64,000 nucleotides of DNA from CAYWEM01 sp964457225 (lineage in GTDB: Bacteria > Acidobacteriota > Aminicenantia > UBA2199). Location: assembly GCA_964457225.1 (NCBI GenBank), contig CAYWEM010000003.1:204155-268154 (forward strand), read 5' to 3'. Below the pieces are notes generated by a model. The model did no database searches, had not been told where the DNA came from, and saw only the letters and a program-made list of their open reading frames with translations. Shown one piece after another: positions 51,575 through 59,965 of this stretch (within the stretch, counting starts at the first letter, position 1; the number at the start of each line of letters is the position of its first letter). The translations under genes and the position numbers were made by a program.

Positions 51575-52972
51575 ATCGAATTCCCGAGTGATCAGATCAT
51601 CGCGGTGATCTTCGCCACGGTTTTCCTGTTCGTCGGCTTTCTGGCCGCCGGCATAGCCCTGATCCGACGCGGCAAAAAACTGCGCATCCTGCTCTGGCTG
51701 TCGGCCTGGAGCGGTATATACGGAGCCCGGCTGCTGGTACTGACGCCCGCGGTCAGGGTCAACCTGCCGGAGGTCCTGCAAGCCGCCATCCCCTGTTTCG
51801 AGGTCTCAGCCAGTCACCTGATCATGGTCTTCGGACTGCTGGTCTGGCTTGATCTCACCAGGAGCGGCATGCGGCTGTTCATGCGCGGCATTATAGCCCT
51901 GGGCCTGTTAAACGGCTTGGCCGGCATCACCTGGTTCGCGCTTTCCGGAGCCAGGGACAGCTTCATGTTCGTTAACAATCTGCTGGCCACCAGCGCCCTT
52001 TTATTCCTGGTTGTCGTGGTCAGCAGCCGCAAACTTTCCGAACGCTACCTGCTTCTTCCCCAAAGGGGAATACTGGCCGCCGGCACCCTGATCTTCGCGG
52101 CTGAAGCCTTGTACAGCAACCTGTCCAGGTTTTTTTCCTACCAGAGTACACCGGTGCTGGGCTGGCTGGGATTTGCCGTCCTGCTTTTCTCGCTGGCCTA
52201 TGTAGCCGCCGGGATGATCTTTACCAGCGAGCGCCGTTTACTGGCCATCGAGAACGAGCTGGAAACCGCCCGCCAGATTCAGACCTCCATATTGCCGGCC
52301 GGGGTTCCTGAGATACGCAATCTGAAAATCAGCGCCGCCTACCTGCCGATGGCGGCGGTTGCCGGTGATTTTTACGATTTCATGCCGATCAATTCAAGCC
52401 AGGCCGGGTTTTTCCTGGCTGATGTTTCCGGCCACGGGGTGCCGGCGGCCCTGATAGCTTCAATGATCAAAATCGCCGGCCAATCTGCCGCGGATTCGGC
52501 CGCTCAGCCGGATGAGTTCATCAGGCGGCTGAACGGCATCCTGGCCAATCAACTCAAGGAACGCCTGGTCACCGCCGCTTGCCTGTTCCTCGACACCGAA
52601 TCAAGGACGGCGCGCTACTCGGCCGCCGGCCATCCCCCCCTGCTTTACTGGCACGGAGCCTCCAGGGAACTGCGGGCCATTGAAAGCAACGGACTGCTGT
52701 TGGGGGTGATGAATGAAGTCGACTACCCTTTGTGCGAGTTCAAATTCGAGGCCGGGGACCTTTTTCTTCTTTATTCGGACGGTCTCACCGAAGCTGAAAA
52801 CTCCGCCGGCGAATCCTTCGGCGAGCGCCGCCTCGAGGATCTGATCCGGGCCCGTGACCGGTCCGGCTCATCGGACCTCGGCGCCGACATCAGCAGGGAA
52901 CTGGCTCGCTGGCAAAAGTCGCCTGAAATACGCCAGGATGACATAACCTGGATAGTCATCGAGGTCGTCTGA
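51575..52972 (+). CDS. Membrane-anchored SpoIIE/RsbU-type serine phosphatase
   Basis: The reading frame is open from before 51575. A perfectly spaced AAGGAG (51563-51568) precedes ATC at 51575, a rare start codon; the first standard start, GTG 51605, has no ribosome binding site. The product has about seven membrane helices in the first 220 residues, then a PP2C-like SpoIIE domain (about 225-465) with AGDFYDFM, ADVSGHGVPAALIAS and LYSDGLTEAEN metal sites. These phosphatases reset anti-anti-sigma factors. No STAS or RsbW gene is adjacent. Confidence 0.82.
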   Translation: MEFPSDQIIAVIFATVFLFVGFLAAGIALIRRGKKLRILLWLSAWSGIYGARLLVLTPAVRVNLPEVLQAAIPCFEVSASHLIMVFGLLVWLDLTRSGMRLFMRGIIALGLLNGLAGITWFALSGARDSFMFVNNLLATSALLFLVVVVSSRKLSERYLLLPQRGILAAGTLIFAAEALYSNLSRFFSYQSTPVLGWLGFAVLLFSLAYVAAGMIFTSERRLLAIENELETARQIQTSILPAGVPEIRNLKISAAYLPMAAVAGDFYDFMPINSSQAGFFLADVSGHGVPAALIASMIKIAGQSAADSAAQPDEFIRRLNGILANQLKERLVTAACLFLDTESRTARYSAAGHPPLLYWHGASRELRAIESNGLLLGVMNEVDYPLCEFKFEAGDLFLLYSDGLTEAENSAGESFGERRLEDLIRARDRSGSSDLGADISRELARWQKSPEIRQDDITWIVIEVV

Positions 52973-53004
52973 AAGGAGACGGACCGTTTCTCTGGAACTT
53001 CGGC

Positions 53005-54480
53005 TTACTCGCAGGTTGTTTCCCCGTCCGGTTTTTCCAGGATGATGCGGCCGGCGAAGGGATCTATGGTGAAACGGTAATGCCTGAAAAAACCGGGACC
53101 TATGTCACCGGCGCTGCCCAGCCCGGCTCCGTGCGAGCCCAGGGCGAAATCGCTGACCAGGCCGTCTGCGGGCCGATAGGAAATCCCGGCCAGGTCGAAG
53201 CTGAAATCGGGCCTGGTCACCGGCCGCTCCTCGCCCCGCCAGGTAATGGTCGCGCTTCGACTGGGCAGATCGAAGCGTTTCAGGGCCAGGGCATTGACGT
53301 TGACATCTCGCGAACCCGTTTCCACCATGAAGAGCACCTCTTTGTCGGCTAGTTTCCCGGGCACGTAAATCCAGCCGTTGCGCTCCAGGTAAGGCAGGCA
53401 GAGATAATCCCCGGCGCCGTCCAGGTATGATTCGAGAGCCTCGCGGTTTCTCAGGAACACCTTTTCCTGAACCGGATCAACGGTTACAGCCAGATCCGGA
53501 AAGGCGAAAGGAGAGCAGACTCCGTCACTGGCCGGCAGGTTGCCCTGAAAATAGACCACCGGAAAACCGTTCAGGGCGGGAGAGCGGAAATTGACCGTCT
53601 TGTAAAAGGCGTCGGCCGCTTCGTTCATGTAATTGTACTGAATGGCCCCGGGCCGGACGGCCAGGATTTCTCCGGCCAGGGCATCTCCGACCTGGCGATC
53701 GTGAACGGTGAACATGCCGCCGCTGGTGCCGGTATCCAGGCTCATGCTGAGCTTTTTCCCGGCGGCGTCCTCCATCAGGAAACCGAAATAGGGACCACAC
53801 TGCCGGTAGGGCAATTCCTGCTCTCTTATATCGTGACTCAGCGCCGGCCGTTCCAGTTCCAGGCGGATGCCGTCCAGTACGCGCTGAAACAGGGCCGCGC
53901 CCCGCTGCAGGCCCTTTTCAGCCCAGACAGCGGCTTTTGCCGGCTGTTTTCTCTGCAGGGCAACGCTCAGGGCCCGGTACGGCTGCCAGCCCATCAACAG
54001 GCGGTCCGGGTCGGGAAAGTTCTCCTCGGCCCAGGCGATTTCCCCCCGGTCCAGGCGCAGCAGCCATTCAACCAGCATCAGTTCGGCATCTTCACCGTGT
54101 TTTTTCCGGGCCTGGGCCAGGCGCTGGGGCAGGTCCCGGACTCCGAGAAACAAATCGATTTTCAGGGTCAGCACATCGGCGTCACGCACGCGGCCGGCCC
54201 GGTTCAGGCTTTCGCTGATCTCCCAGGCTCTGGGATGGCCGATGCTGGCCAGGAGCTCGCCCTGCAGGTAGAGCGCTTCCAGGTTTCCCGGCTCTTCCTG
54301 TAGTATTCCCCTGAGTAATTCCAACCCGTCACGCACGCGCCACTCATCCATGGCCAATTTCGCCTCTTCCATCCGCAGCTGCGTTTCCCCCGGAGTCCTG
54401 GGAGCGGCCTGGAAAAAAGCCGCCGCCGCAAGCAGGAACACAGACAGCAGAAATACGGTCAACTTGTGTTTTCCTGTCAT
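53005..54480 (-). CDS. Secreted retropepsin-like aspartyl protease with TPR-like N-terminal region
   Basis: The 491-residue protein has a signal peptide (residues 6-26), a helical TPR-like region (about 30-210) and two retroviral-protease-like halves. The first has SLDTGTSGG, the second MVETGSRDV, where Glu replaces the usual Asp of the DTG motif. With only one canonical aspartate the enzyme may be inactive or work as a dimer. It converges with the phosphatase gene, leaving 32 bases. Confidence 0.7.
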   Translation of the reverse strand: MTGKHKLTVFLLSVFLLAAAAFFQAAPRTPGETQLRMEEAKLAMDEWRVRDGLELLRGILQEEPGNLEALYLQGELLASIGHPRAWEISESLNRAGRVRDADVLTLKIDLFLGVRDLPQRLAQARKKHGEDAELMLVEWLLRLDRGEIAWAEENFPDPDRLLMGWQPYRALSVALQRKQPAKAAVWAEKGLQRGAALFQRVLDGIRLELERPALSHDIREQELPYRQCGPYFGFLMEDAAGKKLSMSLDTGTSGGMFTVHDRQVGDALAGEILAVRPGAIQYNYMNEAADAFYKTVNFRSPALNGFPVVYFQGNLPASDGVCSPFAFPDLAVTVDPVQEKVFLRNREALESYLDGAGDYLCLPYLERNGWIYVPGKLADKEVLFMVETGSRDVNVNALALKRFDLPSRSATITWRGEERPVTRPDFSFDLAGISYRPADGLVSDFALGSHGAGLGSAGDIGPGFFRHYRFTIDPFAGRIILEKPDGETTCE

Positions 54481-54773
54481 TTAAAGCACCTCGTCTTGAT
54501 CTTCATGCCTGGTAGACGTGCCGTGACCGGCCAAAGTTTCAGTATCTGATTCAGGAGTCAGGTCTCCAGAATCCGGAAATCAAATTGGATGACTGGCGAA
54601 TATTCTTGAAAGAGAGCATTGATGTGTCATGTTTTCCGGGCAGGATAAACGCCGGGAACAGATCTGCTCCCGTCCCCCGCCGGTATGTCGGATTGTCAGG
54701 CCCCCTCCCCGGCGGTCGGCGATCCTAACCTTGACTTTTCAAATTTCGCTCCATAACATCTGCTTAGGTGTAA
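54481..54773. other. Intergenic DNA without a supported gene
   Basis: No supported reading frame. A TTGACT followed after 17 bases by TAACAT lies just before the inverted-repeat element and could drive transcription into it, but there is no independent support. Confidence 0.3.
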
Positions 54774-55030
54774 GGGTGACGGTGCTGTACTTCTTTACAT
54801 TACTGCACCTGCCTCGAGAAATACGCCGGGCCGGATTGACTTATGAAAACAGAAACAGATCCGGGAGAAGTTGCTGGTACAGCCGAAAGCATGCGCTGGT
54901 CTGAAGTACCGTGAACCGGCCGAGATTGACCTGCTCAATGAATTCAGCATCGACCATCTTAAATCCATGCCCCATCTTACGGGCAAAAGGCAATAATCGC
55001 CTGATGTAAAGAAGTACAGCACCGTCACCC
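54774..55030. mobile_element. 257-bp element with perfect 27-bp terminal inverted repeats
   Basis: The ends 54774-54800 and 55004-55030 are exact reverse complements (left arm begins GGGTGACGGTGCTG). The interior contains a 49-codon open stretch at 54847-54996 (ending HLKSMPHLTGKRQ) that reads like the last part of a larger protein, perhaps a transposase, but has no start. The size and long perfect arms fit a MITE-like or internally deleted insertion element. It lies 1.8 kb before the cas operon. No target-site duplication is evident by eye. Confidence 0.6.
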
Positions 55031-55283
55031 CTAATTAACCAGGTCACCTGGCTACTCATATTTCATCAGGGGCGTCGCTCAGTTCTGCGACGGTGATTCG
55101 GGCATACTGCAAAGAGTAAGCCCCGTTCTTGTGGTTGACTTGGGGATGGGGTGAACCAAATTGAGCCGGTCTATCACGAAATGATATAGTGGCTGTGTTA
55201 GGGGACTAATTGTGAGGCCTGGTGACCTTGGATGATTTTTGATTGAACTGTTCAAGAGGACTGAGGCAGGAAAGAGGTATAAG

Positions 55284-55312
55284 TTGACAGAAAATGCCCA
55301 TCACTTTATCAT
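55284..55312 (+). promoter_or_regulatory. Promoter upstream of the small ORF and DUF2130 gene
   Basis: TTGACA (55284-55289), a 17-base spacer and TATCAT (55307-55312). The stretch between 55031 and 55283 has no gene but contains a short CCAGGTCACCTGG palindrome near 55039. Confidence 0.6.
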
Positions 55313-55353
55313 CCGGTGCATGGGGAATAATTGTCAATTATGGAGGTTGTTGG

Positions 55354-55518
55354 ATGAAAACCATTGACTTGGCCAGGGCAGACAAAACCTGCCGCTTATC
55401 GGGTTATCATCTGCTTTTCCTTCAATCAACCATAAAAACATCACATCCTGACAGTGATAGTGAGTATTTTCCTAAAACAGGCGAATGGCCAAGGCGAGGG
55501 ATGAACAATTATGCATGA
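55354..55518 (+). CDS. Possible 54-residue peptide upstream of DUF2130 gene
   Basis: ATG 55354 follows GGAGG at proper spacing. The 54-codon frame (MKTIDLARAD...) overlaps the DUF2130 start by 8 bases, so it could couple translation to it. Nothing in its sequence is recognisable; it might be a leader peptide rather than a functional protein. Confidence 0.35.
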   Translation: MKTIDLARADKTCRLSGYHLLFLQSTIKTSHPDSDSEYFPKTGEWPRRGMNNYA

Positions 55519-56713
55519 AATCATCTGTCCGAACTGCAAGAAAGCATTTAAAATTGACGAGGCTGGGTACGCCGACATTCTCAAGCAGGTTCGCGACAAA
55601 GAGTTCGAGCAACAGTTGCGCGAGCGGCTCGAGTTAGCCGAGCGGGATAAGCGGAATGCTGTTGAGTTGGCGATAACCAAGGTCACCAGCGAGTTGGAAA
55701 AAACGGCTGCCAACAAGGATGCTGAGATCAAGGAATTGATGGGTAAGCTCAATGCCGGCGAGGTCACCCAGAAGCTCGCGATTACTGAGGCGGTCAATGC
55801 AGTCGAGAAGGAGCGCAACGAACTGAAGAGCAGCCTGGCGCAGGCTCAGCTTGAGAAACAGCTCGCCGAGAAGTCGCTCAAGGACAAGTACGAGACGCAG
55901 ATCAAGGATCGTGATGACGCGATAGAGCGCCTCCGGGACATGAAGGCTCGACTATCGACCAAGATGGTTGGCGAAACCCTGGAGCAGCACTGCGAAACCG
56001 AGTTCAACCGCATTCGAGCTACAGCGTTTCCCAGGGCATATTTCGAAAAAGATAACGAAGTGCGCTCTGGCAGCAAAGGAGACTACATTTTTCGCGACTC
56101 GGATGAGGCTGGCACTGAGATCGTCTCGATCATGTTCGAGATGAAGAACGAATGCGACGAAACAGCTTCCAAGAAAAAGAACGAAGACTTTCTTAAAGAG
56201 CTCGACCGGGACCGGAATGAAAAGAGCTGTGAATACGCGATCCTCGTTTCACTTCTTGAGCCTGACAGCGAGCTTTACAACTCCGGCATTGTCGACGTGT
56301 CCCACCGTTATCGGAAGATGTATGTCGTCCGGCCGCAATTCTTCATCCCAATCATTACCCTGTTGCGAAACGCCGCCCAGAACTCCCTGAAATACAAAAC
56401 AGAGCTCGCGCTGGTGAAAGCGCAGAACGTTGATATCACGAACTTTGAAAACGAGCTCGAGGCTTTCAAGACTGGCTTCGCCCGGAATTTCGAACTGGCC
56501 TCCAAGAAATTCAAGACAGCTATTGACGAGATCGACAAAACTATCGACCACCTGCAAAAGACCAAGGATGCGCTGCTCGGTTCTGAAAACAATCTCCGTC
56601 TTGCCAACAACAAAGCCGACGACTTGACCGTAAAGAAACTGACTAAGGGCAACCCCACAATGGCCGCAAAGTTCGATGAGCTAAAGAATGCCAATACTTC
56701 CGATCGTGAATAA
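55511..56713 (+). CDS. DUF2130 protein with possible PD-(D/E)xK nuclease core
   Basis: The 400-residue protein starts with a CPNCKKAF zinc-like knuckle, has a long coiled coil (about 25-145) and then the DUF2130 core (about 150-300). In the core, GDYIF (Asp191) followed by FEMKNE (Glu210, Lys212) has the arrangement of a PD-(D/E)xK nuclease active site. A second helical region closes the protein. It is encoded 109 bases before the Cas operon on the same strand. It is not a recognised Cas protein and may be independent. Confidence 0.75.
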   Translation: MHEIICPNCKKAFKIDEAGYADILKQVRDKEFEQQLRERLELAERDKRNAVELAITKVTSELEKTAANKDAEIKELMGKLNAGEVTQKLAITEAVNAVEKERNELKSSLAQAQLEKQLAEKSLKDKYETQIKDRDDAIERLRDMKARLSTKMVGETLEQHCETEFNRIRATAFPRAYFEKDNEVRSGSKGDYIFRDSDEAGTEIVSIMFEMKNECDETASKKKNEDFLKELDRDRNEKSCEYAILVSLLEPDSELYNSGIVDVSHRYRKMYVVRPQFFIPIITLLRNAAQNSLKYKTELALVKAQNVDITNFENELEAFKTGFARNFELASKKFKTAIDEIDKTIDHLQKTKDALLGSENNLRLANNKADDLTVKKLTKGNPTMAAKFDELKNANTSDRE

Positions 56714-56822
56714 GTCGTACTCTTACTTCCGCAAAGTGCCTGATCTGAATCTTAAGGACCAAATAAAAGGAAAGGAAAACAATTGATAATAGTAATTGAA
56801 AGGCTTATGGATGGAGGTAATT

Positions 56823-58274
56823 GTGAGTTTCAACTTAATATATGAAAAGTGGATTCCAGTTCTCTATTCAAATGGCGCTGCAAAGAGAACAGGTATTTTA
56901 CAAGCATTTAAAGACGCTCATCTGATCCGTCAAATTGCAGCCAGCAATCCAATGGACAGAGTGGCGCTGCTTCGCTTTTTGTCAGCGGTACTCATGTGGT
57001 GCAGAGAAAACGTAAAGTCTGACCTCACAGCGCTTGACCGAAAGAATACCGGCGTGCCTGAAGAATGGCTGACCAAATTGAAGGAGAATAAAACCAAGTT
57101 CGAGTTGCTGGGTGATGGCAATCGATTCTATCAGGATGAAGCGGTTAAGAATAATGAAACTCGACCAATCGCTGACTTGCTCGTCGAGTTCCCAGGCGCG
57201 GATTCGGTGAATCACATGCGGCATATCGTGCATGACGGTTCCTACGGATTTTGCCCGGCGTGTTGTGCGTTGGGAATCTTGCGGCTCTCGGTCTGGGCTC
57301 CGGCTAACAGGTATTATCCTGCATCAGTCAATCCAGGGTCTGCGGCTTACGCATTTATCGAAGGAAATAACTTGCTCCAGACTATTCGCGAAAATCTTCC
57401 AGAAATAAATTCACAAACGAATCAGGCTCCCTGGATAAGCAACGAGCCGCCAGATGTACCTGATGCAGTAACCATGCTTGCCTGGCGGCCTCGCAAGTTG
57501 TGGCTGAATGTCGGGAGCGAGCCAGGTACTTGCGCCAATTGCGTCAATACTGGTACGCTGCTCACAAGCCTTTGTAACGAAGCCGGCTGGTCAACGCCAT
57601 TGGCGGTCGGGAAAAAGAAGAAGTTCTGGGACGCCGACCCCCTACTATTGAAGGATGACGAGCCCATATCCCTGCCTGGATTGGGGTCGGATATCGCCGC
57701 ACACTCCTCTAGGTTTTGGCGCAATGCCCTCCGTTTGCGACATGAGCGTGAAAGAAAAGTTACAGCTATTGGACCAGTCGTCAATAAATTTACGTTTCAG
57801 GATGCTCTTGCTGTAGCCTTGCCAGGTGTTTCCGCTGCTAGAAAAAATCTACCCGAGCTCTCCGATAATTTCCGCAAGAAATTGTGTAACCTGCTTGTTC
57901 AGGTGACCCAAAACCCCAAATTGCAGCATCCTGCAATCCGATCCGTGGTGGTGCTGTTAACACCTCAAGTCGAGGATCAAATTCGTAAGCGGCTCAATGT
58001 CACAACGAGTGATAGCGAATCAGACGATGTTTTTTTAAAAGAAATATTTGCGCCAATGGTCGAGCAGATTATCGAATCTGTAATCCATGGTTCGCCGATA
58101 AGAAGGCAAACAGCGAAGAATTATGCACAAGCCCTACTGAGCATAAAAATCAAGAAACTGCTTGAGGAGGCGGCTCAACCATCGAATGAGGGTGCGGCCG
58201 CAGCTACACCAGACAAACCGAAGCCTCGCCGCAAGAAGGGAGATCGACATGAGTCAGACCAACAAATACATTAA
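56823..58274 (+). CDS. cas8e: Cas8e (Cse1/CasA), Cascade large subunit
   Basis: A GTG at 56823 is preceded by GGAGG; an upstream frame to 56796 lacks a site. The 483-residue product opens with the Cse1-type LIYEKWIPVLYSNG and has two cysteine pairs, CPAC and CANC, as in zinc-bearing Cse1 proteins. Cse1 recognises the PAM and, in standard systems, recruits Cas3 to the displaced strand. Here no cas3 gene is present beside it, so this surface may be altered. A weak TTGATA/TATGGA promoter lies at 56783-56811. It overlaps cse2 by 26 bases. Confidence 0.93.
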   Translation: MSFNLIYEKWIPVLYSNGAAKRTGILQAFKDAHLIRQIAASNPMDRVALLRFLSAVLMWCRENVKSDLTALDRKNTGVPEEWLTKLKENKTKFELLGDGNRFYQDEAVKNNETRPIADLLVEFPGADSVNHMRHIVHDGSYGFCPACCALGILRLSVWAPANRYYPASVNPGSAAYAFIEGNNLLQTIRENLPEINSQTNQAPWISNEPPDVPDAVTMLAWRPRKLWLNVGSEPGTCANCVNTGTLLTSLCNEAGWSTPLAVGKKKKFWDADPLLLKDDEPISLPGLGSDIAAHSSRFWRNALRLRHERERKVTAIGPVVNKFTFQDALAVALPGVSAARKNLPELSDNFRKKLCNLLVQVTQNPKLQHPAIRSVVVLLTPQVEDQIRKRLNVTTSDSESDDVFLKEIFAPMVEQIIESVIHGSPIRRQTAKNYAQALLSIKIKKLLEEAAQPSNEGAAAATPDKPKPRRKKGDRHESDQQIH

Positions 58275-58821
58275 AAGACTATCAGAATTACATGAGGGCG
58301 AACTCTCGCGCTTGCGCCGACTGGCTGGGCAACCCCTAGATTCCAAACTTTCGGGTTTTGATCTCTTCACCGGTTTGTGGTGGCCCTTGCGTGCCGAGAG
58401 TCCGGCTACTCCGCGCCGTGATCCGTCTTGGCTTGTCGCTAAGCTTTTCGGCGCTTTCAAGATACCGCACGTCCGTCCGGCTATAGGCTCGGGTCCGGCT
58501 TTGCCTGAAATCCTGGGTCGCTACGAACCCAATGATGAATTCGACTGTAAGCGCTACTTGGCCAGATTTGACACTCTGCTCTGCTCGCCTCTTTCGTCTC
58601 TGGAACCACATTTGCGCTGGGCGTTGAGCAGTATTTTAAAAGCTAAGCGCGAGGAGAAATATATTGTCCCCGGACTTGATTGGGCACAACTCCTCGATGA
58701 TCTTTCCATTTGGGATCGAGGAGAAGCGCATCGTTATAAACGCGATATACGGGATATTTGGGCCGAAAAGTATATTATATCGAGAAATGCACAGAAAGGA
58801 GGATTAAAAAATGCTAATTGA
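58249..58821 (+). CDS. cse2: Cse2 (CasB/Cas11e), Cascade small subunit
   Basis: I use ATG 58249 with AAGGGAG upstream; a frame to 58162 lies within cse1. The 190-residue, helical, basic protein has the family's opening helix (TNKYIKRLSELHEGELSRLRR) and RRDPSWLVAKLFGAF. Two copies normally line the belly of Cascade and hold the non-target strand. It overlaps cse1 and cas7 (by 11 bases), consistent with one translationally coupled operon. Confidence 0.92.
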   Translation: MSQTNKYIKRLSELHEGELSRLRRLAGQPLDSKLSGFDLFTGLWWPLRAESPATPRRDPSWLVAKLFGAFKIPHVRPAIGSGPALPEILGRYEPNDEFDCKRYLARFDTLLCSPLSSLEPHLRWALSSILKAKREEKYIVPGLDWAQLLDDLSIWDRGEAHRYKRDIRDIWAEKYIISRNAQKGGLKNAN

Positions 58822-59965
58822 AATTCACATGATCCAGAATCACAGCCCGGCGAACCTGAACCGGGACGACTTGGGCGCACCCAAGACCTGCATCTTCGGA
58901 GGAGCCACCCGCGCCCGAATTTCCAGCCAGTGCCTGAAACGCAGCATCCGCCGCAGCCCGGAATTTTCTGCTGCTTTAGAGAAAGATGGCGGTGTGCGCA
59001 CACGGCGGCTAATCGAGTTGATCGCCAAGGCAGCGGCCATCGAAGGCAATCAACCGAGTGAGCAACATTTACAAGCAATTCGGAAAGTCTTTATGGACGG
59101 AGGGGTTGGCCTGAAGGATGAGAACACTTTCGACATTCTCTTCTTTCTGCCTCAATCCGCCATAAAGGAAATGGGTGCGGCCGTGCGCCAAGAAAACGGC
59201 GATCTGGGCAAGAACTTCGCTGAGATTATCGGGAAGTTCGCCAAAACCCCCGACATCGCACTCTGTGGCCGTATGACCGAATTTGACGCCAAAGGTCCCT
59301 TCTCAGAACTTAAAGGTAAGTTTTCTGTAGATGCTTCACTGTCCGCCGCTCACGCCCTTTCCACTCACGCGGTCGTGACCGAGGTGGACTACTTCACTGC
59401 AGCCGACGATGTGCCCGGTCAGGACGCCGGTGCGGGTCACGTCAACGAGGCTATGTTCAACTCAGCCTGTTTTTACAAGCACTTTGTCATTGACTTTGAG
59501 CAGTTGAAGAAGAACTTAGCAGCTGATACGGAACTCGCCATCACCACAGTTCGGTGCTTCCTGGAAGCGGCTGCCAAGGCCAATCCATCGGGCAAACAGC
59601 ATTCATTCGCGGCTTTCAATCCTCCCGATGGCATACTGGTCGAGGTCAAAACCAAGTCAGCCACGCCTGTCAGCTATGCGAACGCCTTCGCTGATCCGGT
59701 GCCGGATAAACCTGAACGGGGTTTGATCGGCGAAAGCATTGCCAGGCTTGGGCAGTACGCCCACGATCTTGTTGAAGGCTATGGTATCAAGGCCGATCGT
59801 TTCTGGTTCTCACCGAATCAGAAACAACGACTGACCTGGATTGATACGGCCAAAGGTGCCCACGAGCAAGCACAATCTATAGTTGGTCCCAACGAATTTG
59901 GGAGTTTTGAAAAGTTTGTTGAAGCGATTATTGATAAAGTGAAGGTGGAGGGGGCGACGGCATGA
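58811..59965 (+). CDS. cas7e: Cas7e (Cse4/CasC), Cascade backbone subunit
   Basis: The 384-residue protein starts with the Cas7e signature IQNHSPANLNRDDLGAPKT and SSQCLKRSIRRSPEF. It also has HALSTHAVVTEVDYFTAADD and NSACFYKHFVIDFEQL. Six copies form the crRNA-binding spine of Cascade. AGGAGG precedes ATG 58811. It overlaps cas5 by four bases (ATGA). Length is close to that of the E. coli homolog (363). Confidence 0.95.
   Translation: MLIEIHMIQNHSPANLNRDDLGAPKTCIFGGATRARISSQCLKRSIRRSPEFSAALEKDGGVRTRRLIELIAKAAAIEGNQPSEQHLQAIRKVFMDGGVGLKDENTFDILFFLPQSAIKEMGAAVRQENGDLGKNFAEIIGKFAKTPDIALCGRMTEFDAKGPFSELKGKFSVDASLSAAHALSTHAVVTEVDYFTAADDVPGQDAGAGHVNEAMFNSACFYKHFVIDFEQLKKNLAADTELAITTVRCFLEAAAKANPSGKQHSFAAFNPPDGILVEVKTKSATPVSYANAFADPVPDKPERGLIGESIARLGQYAHDLVEGYGIKADRFWFSPNQKQRLTWIDTAKGAHEQAQSIVGPNEFGSFEKFVEAIIDKVKVEGATA

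Noticed and set aside
54629..54904. 91-codon forward ORF running into the inverted-repeat element
   Set aside because: No ribosome binding site, atypical composition, and it crosses the left arm of the element.
54481..56822. cas3 or a cas3 fragment upstream of cse1
   Set aside because: No HD or helicase motifs were found in any frame; the only substantial gene here is the DUF2130 one.
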